A stretch of DNA of 64,000 nucleotides from Lycocorax pyrrhopterus obiensis. Taxonomy: Eukaryota; Chordata; Aves; Passeriformes; Paradisaeidae. The stretch is taken from positions 7,582,830 to 7,646,829 of the forward strand of contig JACSVZ010000022.1 in the NCBI GenBank assembly GCA_014706295.1. Reading direction: 5' to 3'. Shown here in pieces: positions 1 through 11,400 of the stretch. Made by a program: the position numbers and the translations under genes. The stretch's first letter is position 1. Every line of letters begins with the position of its first letter. The notes below the pieces were generated by a model that ran no database searches, had not been told where the DNA came from, and saw only the letters and a list, made by a program, of their open reading frames with translations.

Positions 1-200
1 TAGAGAATTAAACTAAAATCTCCAATAATGGTTTTGGTGCTAAATGTTCCATTGTGGGTGGGAGCCACTGCCCCATTTGAAAATGGCCTCTGCTCACTGC
101 AGTGCCAGGTGAAGGTTTTTAGATCTATGTCTATCTGCAGACCTACGTTAAAAAATTTGAGATGTCTTTGGATTTCTCTGCACTATGTTATCATAAATTA
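1..200. other. Non-coding DNA, nothing recognised
   Basis: Mixed-composition unique sequence ahead of the first CR1 fragment. No repeat, RNA gene or convincing exon was seen. The short open frame starting at 28 has no recognisable features and runs into the CR1 copy. Confidence 0.5.
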
Positions 201-315
201 TAGAATCATAAAATACCCTGAGTTGGAGGGGACATACAAGGACCATCAATGTTCAGCTCCTGGCCCTGCACAGGGCAGCCCCAGCAATCCCACGCTGTGC
301 CTGAGAGTGCTGTGT
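201..315 (-). repeat. CR1 LINE fragment, 3' end, antisense
   Basis: The stretch begins 'agaatcataaaataccctga' and continues with a gttggaggggac-type segment, then 'gaccatcaatgttcagctcc', a cacagggcagcccc-type segment and 'tgcctgagagtgctgtg'. This is the reverse complement of the 3' end of an avian CR1 subfamily. The 3' end lies at the left, so the element runs on the minus strand. It is 5'-truncated to about 115 bp, as is usual for CR1, and moderately diverged. The right boundary is approximate. Confidence 0.8.
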
Positions 316-1485
316 GTTGTGCCCACAGGTATTGCCCAGTGGAAAAGGTAACATCTAAACTACATCATCCTTTTGCTAATTTGAGCAGGAATTTCAGTAC
401 CCCTTCAAATCCCTCTCCTCCCTGCTTCCTCCAGTTTGAGGGAGGCCAGTAATTTGTTGGTGGCTGTTTAACCTCAGGAGGCCTTTTTGCTTTCCCATCT
501 CCTACCCCACACAGCCTGAGATGCTCTTGCCAGCAAGCTGAGCTGAGGCTCGCCTCATTTCCTCCCCTGTAATTCCACTCTTGACTTGGATGAGAAAGGC
601 ACTGAGTAGATTAAATTTACCTCTTCCTCTGTGGCTGGACTATTAGTGCTTCCTATGTATGGGAACAGACCAAGCCACATCGAGTTCTAGGAGTGATTCA
701 GGTAGAGACAGAGCCTCCACTTTAACTGGACCTTGCATATGAATATCTCAAAGAATTAAAAAGTTATAGTTCTGCTGTGTAAATAAAACGTGCCAACACT
801 TCTATTTTATGCAGTTCTCTGTGCTATACTTAGGACTTGCCTCTACTGATGTTACTTGGAGTATTTCCACCAACTTTAGTTTGGGCCTTAGAAGTAATTT
901 TTGATGGCGTCATTTGTGGTTCTTTGTTGAGTTCTTTAATTCAACCTATTTTCATATAAGAAAGATCTTTGCTTCCTAACACAGGAGGTGCAGCACAGGC
1001 CTGATCCCCGTAACCTCACAAGCCAGAAACCGCTACAAGATCATGTCCACTACAAGTCACAAAATCTTTTTTTTTATAAAAATGTTTCAATTATCCAGAA
1101 AATGTGTTTTCATGATGAGGCTAAGGCACAGCATGAATGCCATTTCATGTAAAGCATACAATTAAATACGTGTGTGTGTAGATTATAAAACTGATTGGGA
1201 AAAACAGCTCAAAGATAAACACCCAATGAGTTATTTGTCTGGTAAGATAGCCTATGTTTATTCCCATTCCAGAGATCTCATGTCTGATCAAACTAGATTT
1301 ATAACAAGACATTCAAAATATAGGTTATTTTTGGACCAAGAGAATAAAGTTTTCCCCTGCCCTGATGCCTACAAAGGGATCTGGCAATGCCAGGGAACAC
1401 GATGTGCTGGGACTCCTGCTCAACACAGTTGTTCTCTTTTAGATCTCTTTTATTTCTTGTTTGTTTGTCTCTTTCTCTCTCTTGT
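316..1485. other. Non-coding DNA, no gene seen
   Basis: Unique sequence of mixed composition with short homopolymer runs, for example T-rich near 1067. At about 1121 a 20-nt string partly resembles miR-124, but no matching hairpin arm is present. A 138-codon open frame starts at 1172; it has no recognisable domain, and its later part is a pyrimidine-rich tract at about 1436-1480 followed by a possible old repeat tail. Confidence 0.5.
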
Positions 1486-1550
1486 CCTACATTTAGATAT
1501 TAAGCTTCTTGGACAGAGTGGGATTTGGCATTCATTGTTCCAACAGTCAG
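1486..1550 (+). repeat. Possible old MIR/L2-type 3' tail
   Basis: A short segment reading 'catttagatattaagcttct' then 'tggacagagtggga' resembles the 'agattgtaagctctttggggcagggact' tail shared by L2-dependent SINEs of reptiles and birds. Only about 30 bases align by eye, and the sequence beyond does not clearly follow the consensus, so this is tentative. Confidence 0.3.
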
Positions 1551-4500
1551 ATTTATTCCAGAGGAGCTCTCGATTTGGGACCAATTGATGTTGGTAATAG
1601 ATATTGAATGTAAGTCAAAAAGAGAGCTCCATGGCTGAGCTTGATGCAAAGAGTGCAGCATTAGGAAAGGTTTATGAAAAAGCACAAATTTTGCAGAATC
1701 TTGTTTAGTTCCTCTTTCAGTCTCTGATTCTGGGTTTCAGGGAAGAGGTGACCACACACAGCCAGCAGAGTTTCCTCCTGGTGATACCTCTGTGAGGACT
1801 CAGCCATCCCTGGACATGGCAGGGAGCGTTGGGCAACACATTTGTATTTCATGTGACTTTCCTGTGAGTCACATCTCCTTTAGTCACCAGAGCATCCCAT
1901 CCCATCTCATCTCAGCGCTCTCTTTCTGAGAATTGAGTTGACTCATCACTCCTAGGTTTCTTTTCCCTTGGCAAGATTCTCCATCCCTTCACCTGATGCC
2001 AGTCCTGGCTTCTTCCTTGGCACCACTGTGGTACATTTATGCATCTGCAGAGCCCAAATGTGCCATTGGAACAGAGTCCTACACAGAGGTAGGAGAAAGA
2101 GGTAGGTTAGAGTGGCACCGTTCCTGGAAGACCAGCAAGAGATGGAAAATGTCCATGAACTCACTGCTGTTTTCAGGCGGACTAAATTCTACCTATATTC
2201 TAGTGCCTAATGTTGTCCACAAGATATTCTGGACCTTCAGGGCTGCCAAACCAATAGGAAACTAAGGCTGCAGTAGGAGAATTAGATGGAATACAGCTGT
2301 TGAAGGCCACGTGAGTCTGTGTCCTTCACAGTCATGGAACTTACTGGTGCAGCCATGTTTTTTTATGTTCTGACAATTCTAAAAACAAGCAGAAAAATAT
2401 TTGTGAAGAACTTTTGAGTGCATTCAAAACAATCTGTCTTTAAAAAGTGTGTGAACTGGAAAGCTGTCAGTTCCTTCTGGGGTCGAATGGGAAATTGAAT
2501 TTGATTTTTGTTCATTTAATTGGTTTTGTTAATTCAATTTTTTTTGAGCTTGAAATTTAAAAAAAATCAGTGTTTAAAACTATTAATGAAAAATGAAGAT
2601 ATTTCCTTCTGAAAACTTGAAAACTAAACATTCAAATGTTTTATAGTTTGAGAAAGGTATTTTAAATATCTAGATTTTGCAGCAACTTAAGCTGAGCTGA
2701 GGAACATTTTGGTTGATGAGAAATGAGATTTTGGTGAAATCTTTGCTTTAACACTTTGAGCAGCTCTAGGCATCAATCTTGTCTCTTCTTCCTTCATGAA
2801 TATTCTAAGATACTACCAAAGACAGGACATGGCTTTACTCAAGACAAGGGCTGCAATATTCTTTGGTCCTAAGCTGACCTGCACAAGTAGAAGAAAAGTG
2901 TCATCATCTCTGTTACTTGGAAATTTTAACTTTTTAAGGGGTTATAATCTGGAAGTATCCATACTGCTGCCAGGAAGGCAAAGGGTCTGAGGAAAAAGGG
3001 AATCTGTATTCTCCGAATTACATGGGACAGTGTGTGGCTGATATTCCTGAGAAGTGCAGTTAAAGTGCTGGAAGCAAGGTTAATACTTGGACCTTTGCTT
3101 GGAAGCAGGCCAGTAGAAAAGATATAAATGACCACCTAGAGTGGAAGGTGAACAATTAAAATTTCTTTAGAACACGGAGGCTGCTGGTCCTTCTCCAGGA
3201 TATCAGGGTCAAGGCCAGGTTCACGCTCACTGTCGGGCTGTACCTCACTGTGTAAGTCACAAACTCATCTGGAGAAGTCATTCAGTGAAATAATTTGCCA
3301 TTCACCTAGGATGACCCATGGATGTCCTGGGAAGTCCAAGAATGCAATATTATTTCTTTAATAAGAGGGAAGAGGCACTGAACCAACAGAGAGACATGTT
3401 TGGTGCATGTGCTTCTCATGTGCAATTCATGTGTGATCTGTTAAAACCATGAAATATGGGGAAAATGAGCCCGTGTGTCTGGAAAGCAGGGAGGCAGTGT
3501 CTGATAGACCTCAGTTGTGACTTGCACAATAGAGAACTTTAGCTGTGGTGCATCTGTGGTGCATCTCTGCTCCCAATGCTCTACTGGTTTGTTTTTATTA
3601 TTTTTTTCACTTCACACAAAACTGAGGGGTTCTTTTCCATTTGCAGACTGAGGAGAACTTCTGTTGGAAAGTGTGGTTTCAAGTAGTTTAAAGAAAGAGT
3701 TTCTTTAACACCTTTCCCACTCCTTTTTACTGCCGAATGTTTTATGTTACCTTGGTATCATAAAGATCCTGTGACTACAATCTTTTGATTATACCTACTA
3801 CAGATTGTAAGCTCTCATCATGATGTGATAATATTTGGCAAGTGGTGACTTGTAAGGATGCAGTTTTGAGTAAATAAAAAGAATTCTGGGCGAGATTCAG
3901 CCTTCAGGAGAGCAGAGCTGTCTCTCTGCAGTGGTTATAGTGACAAATGTAAAACATTTGTACAAAGGGAATAGATTAGTCACCAGCTGTTATTATAAGC
4001 CTTTCACATTATTTAATGACCAGAGTAGGCTTTAGGCAGCCAAGCAGGAGACTGTATGGCCCCTAAGTGCCTCTTAGAGCCTTGTAAAACCAGGGCACGA
4101 TCTTACCCTCTCTTATCTCTAATGCTACTTGTGAAACAAAACATGCTGGTATTTGGCTTGCTAACCATAGATGCAAACCACTGCAGAGCTTAAGGGTGTT
4201 TCATTAGATCTCCATTAAAAATGAACAATCAATTTTTAAAAAATAATCAGAATCCACAGAGCAAAGGATCACAATATAAAACTACCCAGTCCTCTTTGCC
4301 TTTCCCGTGAATATATGTGTGTTTTGCTCTTAATTTGTGACCCTTGCAACTTTTGGGAGTGGCAGAATACTTTTATTGATTTATCCACATATTTAAACAG
4401 AGTTTTACAACTCTGCACAGATCTGGGCACAGGCTTGTGAAAGAGATCTAGCAAAGGCTCGGCCTGGTGGTGTTTTGTTCTGCTTTTAGGTGCAATTTTA

Positions 4501-5321
4501 TCCATTGCTCTGCAGCTGCCTGTTCCTCTTGTAACAGCCAGGCTCTCCAGACCGTGTGCCTGGGAGAGCTTGCAAGTTGCCAGGCTAGCTAGAGGTGATT
4601 GTGTCTGGCAGAATGTCTGTGTGGGATTGGTGCTAAAGGCAAAGCATGTGCAGTGCTATTGAATGCTGCTGGAAACGTGAGACCTGGCTGGAGCCTCGTG
4701 CCGTTTGTGATCCAAGGGATGGTGGTTCTGAAGTGACAGTCAGCTTGATAGTGGTTTTAAAGTATTTTCCCTTAGAAGTGACAAGTCTGGTGGATATCTA
4801 AAGCAAACTCTAAGAGAATTTAAGACAGATGGACTTTGGAGGTTTGGTTTGGGGTTTTTTCTAGCCAAACTCGAGATTATTAAGGCGAGTATGAGGGTGA
4901 TTAAATTTGAAAGCTTCTCTGATCTGTGTTAGCACCGCTTACTAGTGAGATATCTACATGCAGCTGCCAAAGACAGGTCAATACCAGGGTGATTAAAAGG
5001 AAAATAGGCAAATGCTAACATGTACCGGGAGATCAACAAAGAGTTTTTGGAGTCTACACGCATCAGGAAGAAGATTAAATGCTAGTGAGATGCTTTACAC
5101 GGTGTCATTGAGACCTCAGGGAAGCAAGTGGCAGCAAGCTGAAGTCGTCAGGGAACCAAATTCAAAGCAATGATTTGACACAGCACCCATGCTCAGCACA
5201 GGGAGCTTCAGCCTTGCTCATTCAACAGCCTCAAACTAATTAAAAAGTTTCCTGCCTTAATAAGCTGCACTTTCACACACTGCTCTGTCTCAGTCACACG
5301 GCTCGTCATTTTCAGAGAGAA
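1551..5321. other. Non-coding DNA, no gene seen
   Basis: AT-rich unique sequence. Small structures include a tandem tgtggtgcatc duplication near 3545 and a perfect 8-bp inverted repeat with a 3-nt loop at 3951-3969. No exon with convincing splice sites was recognised. The last part, 4850-5320, looks like candidate conserved non-coding DNA and is listed separately. Confidence 0.5.
4850..5320. promoter_or_regulatory. Candidate conserved non-coding element
   Basis: The block is rich in short AT motifs of the homeodomain or TALE-like kind, such as ggtgattaaa (twice), actaattaaaaag and ccttaataagc. It has few simple repeats and no open frame. This texture is common in vertebrate developmental enhancers, but conservation cannot be judged from one sequence, so the call is an inference. 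Confidence 0.25.
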
Positions 5322-5424
5322 GGGGCCATATTCTGCAAACATTTACAATTACTCTGCTCTCCAAAGCTGTCTTTGGAATGCAGGTAAATACCAAAGTTCA
5401 TGAACATTTGTAGTGTTGGGATCT
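5322..5424. repeat. Ancient palindromic repeat (sauropsid type)
   Basis: The left end 'ggggccatattctgcaaaca' and the right end, with 'acatttgtagtgttgggatc', are roughly reverse complements. Both resemble the ends of an old palindromic repeat with 'gatcctgcaaacacttac'-like termini that is frequent in turtle and crocodile genomes. The centre is badly decayed. It belongs to the same general class as the better copy at 52276-52390. The family name cannot be assigned here. Confidence 0.45.
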
Positions 5425-8400
5425 TAACATGGAGTGATTGAAACCATTTTCTTTTTAGCTCTCTGTGTTTCATCAACATGAATTGAGAATTCGAGATCTC
5501 AAAATACTTGGCAAGCAGATAACTTCAGCATCTTTGGGCATAACCTGACTTAAATATACCGAGAAACTTTGTTTGATTTTTAGTCTCTAAGGTGCTATTT
5601 GTTTGTGTATAGACAAATCCACATTTTGAAATGAAAAAGTCGGTTGTACTAAGAAAAAAAACAGGGATTATGGTGCCTAAGTCTGTTAGCACCGTATTTA
5701 ACTCCACGTGGCATTTCTAATTACCATTTCCCTGGTTTGGGAAGCCTGTTGCTGGGGGAAGGAGCAGGATGTGCTGTGAGCTCTCTCGCCCAGCGCTGGG
5801 CCAGGGGCTCGTGCCGGTGGCCTAACGTGCTGGCTTTGCACGGCACTGCTGATGAAGTGAGCGTGTGCTGCTGGCTCTGAAGTGAAAACAATCACTCTGA
5901 AATCTCAGGGCTTCCTTAGAAATGTAAAAAAATGGGGTGGGAGCATAAGTTAATTGTGCTTTTACACACTGTTATACTTGTCAGTGTGCCAGGCTCTACA
6001 TTTCTTCCAAGGGCGAAATGAAAACTCCAAATTCATGTGGTTATGAAACAATTTCAGTATGAGCACTCAGCAAAGAATTATAAAGTGGGAAAGACACAGT
6101 CCTGTGTCACAGCTGGTTGAGAAGGGTCTGCATTGATCAAGGCTTCTTCCAGCTTGGAGGAGCCTTTTGGAGTGTATTGAGACCATTCTGTGTCTGTATG
6201 TTGAATGTATATAAGGTCCTACAGAAAAGCTGATTTGTTATGACATTGCTCTGATCAGGAGATGAGGCAACTAGCAGAAGGCAGCACCATCATTCCAAGA
6301 AATCTTGTTTCTCTGCAGCTGGAGATTTAGGAAATCAATCTGTGTTGCCCTGATTTACACCACAATAAATTCATGCGTTGGAAACTGGGCATGGCAAGAA
6401 ATCACGGGCACTGCAGGGACTTCTAGAGAAATAATGATCGCAGTGGGAGACCAAACGAGGGCCAAACACCATTTTCTCTGCTGAAGCAGTGGAGCCCGAG
6501 GTACCTGAAGTCCTCTGTAAGCTAAGTTGGGGTCAGGCCCTCTTGGTTTTAGTCCTGAAACTGCAGGAGTGAAGCACCATTTTAAAATCACAGTATCAAC
6601 CCTTGTGATTTTGTTCTGAGCCTCATGTACTTTATAGAAGCTGAATTTCCAAGGTCATTTGCATCACCAAGAAGGGAGAACAGTCTCATATGAGGATCTC
6701 ATTGGACAAATAGCATTTTGCTCATTTTTGTTATTTGAGTCAAGGGAGAAAAAATGCAGAAGGAGGGGGTCAAAATACCCCGAGGCTAAATCCAAACTGG
6801 AGCAAATCCATATTAAAAAAAAATGAGTGTTCCTGAAATTATCACATGCAAATCTACTCTGTTAGCTACATAAACTCAAATCCTCAAAGCTGTGTTGTAG
6901 CCTAACTCTCACTCGGATTCTTAACTCCCATTGATAACACCATGTGCTAATTCAGGCACCCAGGTTTCCGTGTACTGTTCTTACCATGAAGAACAGTTGG
7001 TCTTGAGGGAAAACATTTACATAGATGACAGCTATTTTCAGGAAAATGAAAAGTACTGGGTGGAAAAGGGGGTTTTGACATTGTGTGAAATATGGGGTTT
7101 ACACACGGTAGTTTTTGCTATGTGTATATAAATTGGTGATTTACCATATATTGATTCACACACCATTTGTAAGTGTCTAATTTATTTATTTATAGAGATG
7201 TATGAAAACCATGGGTTGAAAAGCAGTTTGCATAACATCTGGTATGTCAACAGTGTAACCTTTCAATTTACTTGTTGGTAAAAATGTCAATATAATGAAC
7301 CTGAACTCAGCATTGGTTTACACAAATTTCCTGGCAGACAAAGCAGTAATGATTTGCATGTCAGTGTAAGTGACATGTGCCCTCCAGTTTTGAGTGGTTT
7401 ACACAGCTAAGAGGGATAAAAAGGATAGAGCACAGGGCTGCTTCCTCACGTACTTAGGCTGGCAGGAAAAATCTCCTGTATTTGTGTGATGTGAAACATT
7501 TCATCTCATTTTGACTTCTGATTTTTCGAAAGCTGCCTTCGAGTTTTCATTGAATCTGCTTTTGTGGTTTTTTTCTTTTTTTTGGATACATGGAGAAAAG
7601 ACAAGAGAAAAAAGACCTTAAGTTGGTTTCAAGTACTTTCATAATTTAGGTTTATTCTACAGACAAAGATGTTGTACTGGGATGTGATAGAGGAATCCAG
7701 TGGATTCCAAAATGCTCTTAATAATATGCCAACAGGAATGACAGCAGTAATACATTGTTTACACCTTTTATATTATTGCCTGCACTAGATGGGTCATAGA
7801 AATCACATCACTTTTTTTTTTCACTCTGTGACTCACTGCCTGGCAATTTTGAAGCAGAAAAATAGTAAGTGCTGTTGATATTGAATAGTAAAGAACCTGG
7901 CTTAAGTGTGGAATCAAAGTCCATGGGTGGTGTCAGGTGTTCCTCTTTATTTTAGGGAGTGCAGGTTTGCCCAGAGAAGACACTGCCCAGCTCCTCTCAA
8001 CAAATTACCTGTGTGAAAAGGCAGCAGACCTGGTCTTAGCAAAGTGCAGGTTATCCCCTTCCTCCTCTCCTGCCCTGGCTCTCCACCCCAAAGGTCTGCT
8101 TTGAGATTTGAATTTCCATCCAGTTACCAAAAAAACAAACAAAAAAAAGAGGTGGAAGAGGGAAGGAGACACTTACTTGAGCACTTGGTGTGTGATTTTT
8201 CTTCTTCCTTTCTTTTGTGTTTGGTTTTACAGCACCAGATGCTATCTGCTTCCATTGTTCTGCCCACACTATCCGGTTTGGGATCTGACTTGGGGGGAAT
8301 ATGTGAGAGGGAGAGGGTCACAGGGAAAGCTTTGTGCATCTGTTGTTATCTGATAGCTTAAAAAAAATTTAAACTATATATGGGCCCACACTCGAAGCTA

Positions 8401-11400
8401 AGAAAAGGAAACTTTACCAGCTTTTCCACCGCTCGATTTCTTTTTTGCTGTCAAAGATTTCTCGTGTCTCGAGGAATACACAGCCTGAGCCAATGCCAGC
8501 TGCTTGTAAGAGCTCCTAAGGTTTTTTCAATCATTCTATTCTAGTCACTGCACGCATTTTCTATTTGTCCATCATTAATATTTCCTTTATAAGGATAAAA
8601 AAAATAGTGTGAATTGATATTTTACTTTTATTCCAGTTGGCCACACTCCGTCGTGGGAGCCTGCAGCACATCCAGTAGCCCTGGGTGAGATGTGAGCCTC
8701 AGCCCCTGCAGCTCCTGGGTGGAAGTTGCTCCTGGAGCAGAGCTCCCCCTGACTCCCTCAAACCCAGTTTTTGCTTAAGGAAACACAGGCCAGAAAGGTT
8801 CTGCAGTGAATCCAATAGAGATGTGCACCACAGTGCCTGGCATGCAAGGCTTGCAGTGGGGCACCTTTTCTCTGCAATCTAGCCACATCCTGAGATACTC
8901 ACAGATTTCACAGGATTTGATGATCTGACTTTTAAAAATTGCTTTATTAAAAATTTACTAACTCTTTGTGTGACACTTCTGATTACAACCCTATTTAGGC
9001 AGAGTTTCTTTATTAATATATGACAAGCTTTAGGCAAATGCTTTTTTTTGGCTGGAGCTTTTTAGCAAAATGAACAAATTCAGTGTCTTATCTGGCAGAT
9101 AAGATGCACCTGAAAGTATATATGAGAGAACCTCTAAAAAACTTACGGGGAACAAAGGGAATGCTGGGGAATATTGGGCAGGGCAAGGCAGGTCAGGATA
9201 TGGCTGAGAAAAAATTTATGCATTTATACAGAGGTAATACTTAAAAGATCACTAGTTACACAAAGGTGACACAGCTAAGGACTTTATTGGCTGCTGGGGA
9301 TTATTTTAATGTACCTAATAACAAAACCTCTATAAATATCCAAACAGCGCTGAAATTTTTGTATCTATTTATTTATTTGCATGGGACTCCTGCAGCGTTT
9401 GCCCTCCAGCTGTGTCGACTCAGGACCTCATCTAGCTGGGACTCCGTGTAACGTTCCGCACAACACAGCATTATTTCGAGTCCTAGGCGCACTTCCCACC
9501 ACATAAAAATCACACTGAGTTCTCACAGGTCATGTGGCTGGCCTGGCTGGTACAGTCCTCAAGAGGTCTTTCCCCTTTCCCCCTTGTGTTGGGCAGTTGC
9601 TCCTTTTTTCATCATTTGTATTGGAAAGAGGACACGACTGAGCTGAAGCCGAAATCCCATCGAGTTCCTTTGCTGTGCAGCCAAAACCTGCTCACCCCTC
9701 TTTCCCTCTCCTGTATTTTTGCTGTGATGTTAACTTTCTCTGCTCCTTGTTTACACAGATGGAGGCGACGCGTTCGATTGCAACACCAAAAGCACACGAC
9801 TGCATCTCCAAACCTTCGGCGCATACAAGTGGCCTGCTCCCCTTGACCTCTCATTTCTCAGCTTTAGATTAAATTCCAGATTTCAGCTTCTCAACCTCAG
9901 ACTCCTGGAAAGGCATGAAGCCCTTGAGCCTTTGAAAGATGCGAGCCACTTGACCACTCTTCTTCATTTTAATGCTTGTTTATCTTTCCTACTTTTTCAT
10001 GCTCTGGACTATTAACAAGGCAAGAAAGTGCTTTTCAGGCTGCACAAACACTGTCATATCAGCTGAGATCTCCTGATGCACAGGCAGCAGTTGCCCATGT
10101 GTGCACTCCAGATGGGTTTTTGGGGGATACTGAGCCCAGTATTCAAACCCCATCAGCACGTGATCATCCATGGAGATCAGAGCTGCTTGCATTTATGTCT
10201 TCAGCAGCGCATGAGGACTGAAAGCAAAGCCACTAATTAATGTGCGTTAGGAAGGAAAGGCCCAGTGGCCACCTCCAAACACCCTGGGAGACTCCTTGTG
10301 CCATAAAGGAAAGAGAAGTGACTAGGGGAGTTTGACCTGACTGGAAGTGGGGTGGGGAAGACAATAACAACAAAAAAAAGACTGTAGGGCAACAGTTAGT
10401 TCAGAGAAGAGGCTCAGGGTCGAGTTTCATTTTAAGGTTCTGATTTATCTGAGTTGAGCATGGCATCAGCTGAAATTCAGAACGAAACTAGGACACAAAC
10501 TTAATTGCAAAACCAGCTGAAACCACAGGATGCAGTCACAGAAAATTCTCACTCGTTTGAGGCTGGCATAGGGTTTCACTGAGCTTCAGCAGGAGGTTTT
10601 GGGGGCCCCAAAATAGATCCAGGGAGTTAAAATTCAGTTGCTTTCCCAAATTCAGCCCTGGCCTAGCAGAAGTGGCGAAGGGGATGATTAGAGAGTATCC
10701 ACACAAGTAGGAGTGACGGCTGGCTGGCACATTGCTTGTCCACCTAACAGAGAGATTTGTAGGGGTTATGTTGTGACTGTTGGTGTAAACAGACATGGCC
10801 ATCCTAAAATACCTCCATCCAACGCCGTGGCCATGAGTGACACAGAAAACCGAAGGTCAACAGCTGTTTCTCTTGCAAAAAAGAGCGAACCAAGAACCTC
10901 AGACCTGCAGAGACCGGCCAGCCACAGCTCTCACGCTGCTCTTCTAATTGTCAACTGCCGATGGCCGATTCCTGGAAATAACCAGGGAGAGAGAGGCCTG
11001 TGCCTGACATGAACAGACTTGTGGTTTCACTGAAAAGCCAACACAACAGCTCAAAGCCAGTCATTCCAGCAGCATCGCTCCTTCGCCTGCCACCGTCTCT
11101 CTGCTGCTCCCTGAGAGAATATTTTCTGCTACAGACATTTATCCCACTTTGGATTTCACTCCTCCTGCCACTGTTCTGGTTTTGTCTAGAAAGGCAGACT
11201 TTGTCTGGCTCTCAGCAGCCTGAAGAGCATTTTTTCCTATACTGGATGCAGACAGGAATCCTGTGGGATGGGTCAAGGCCCAGGAAGGTGTCGCACAGAG
11301 AGTCCTTCACATGGGTGCTCACCCTGAGCTATTGGGGAGTCCCTCCCCCTTGCTGTGGCACCCTCACTGCCACAGGGGATAGATGTGCAGGGGAGGAGCT

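Noticed and set aside
1121..1145. miR-124-like string (16 of 20 bases)
   Set aside because: Mismatches fall in the centre, and no complementary arm forms the expected precursor hairpin.
1172..1588. 138-codon plus-strand open frame
   Set aside because: No recognisable domain, no splice-site support, and the second half is a pyrimidine tract plus a possible repeat tail. Length is compatible with chance.
3796..3820. 'acagattgtaagctctcatc' as another MIR/L2 tail
   Set aside because: Only about 15 bases resemble the tail consensus and nothing flanking supports it.
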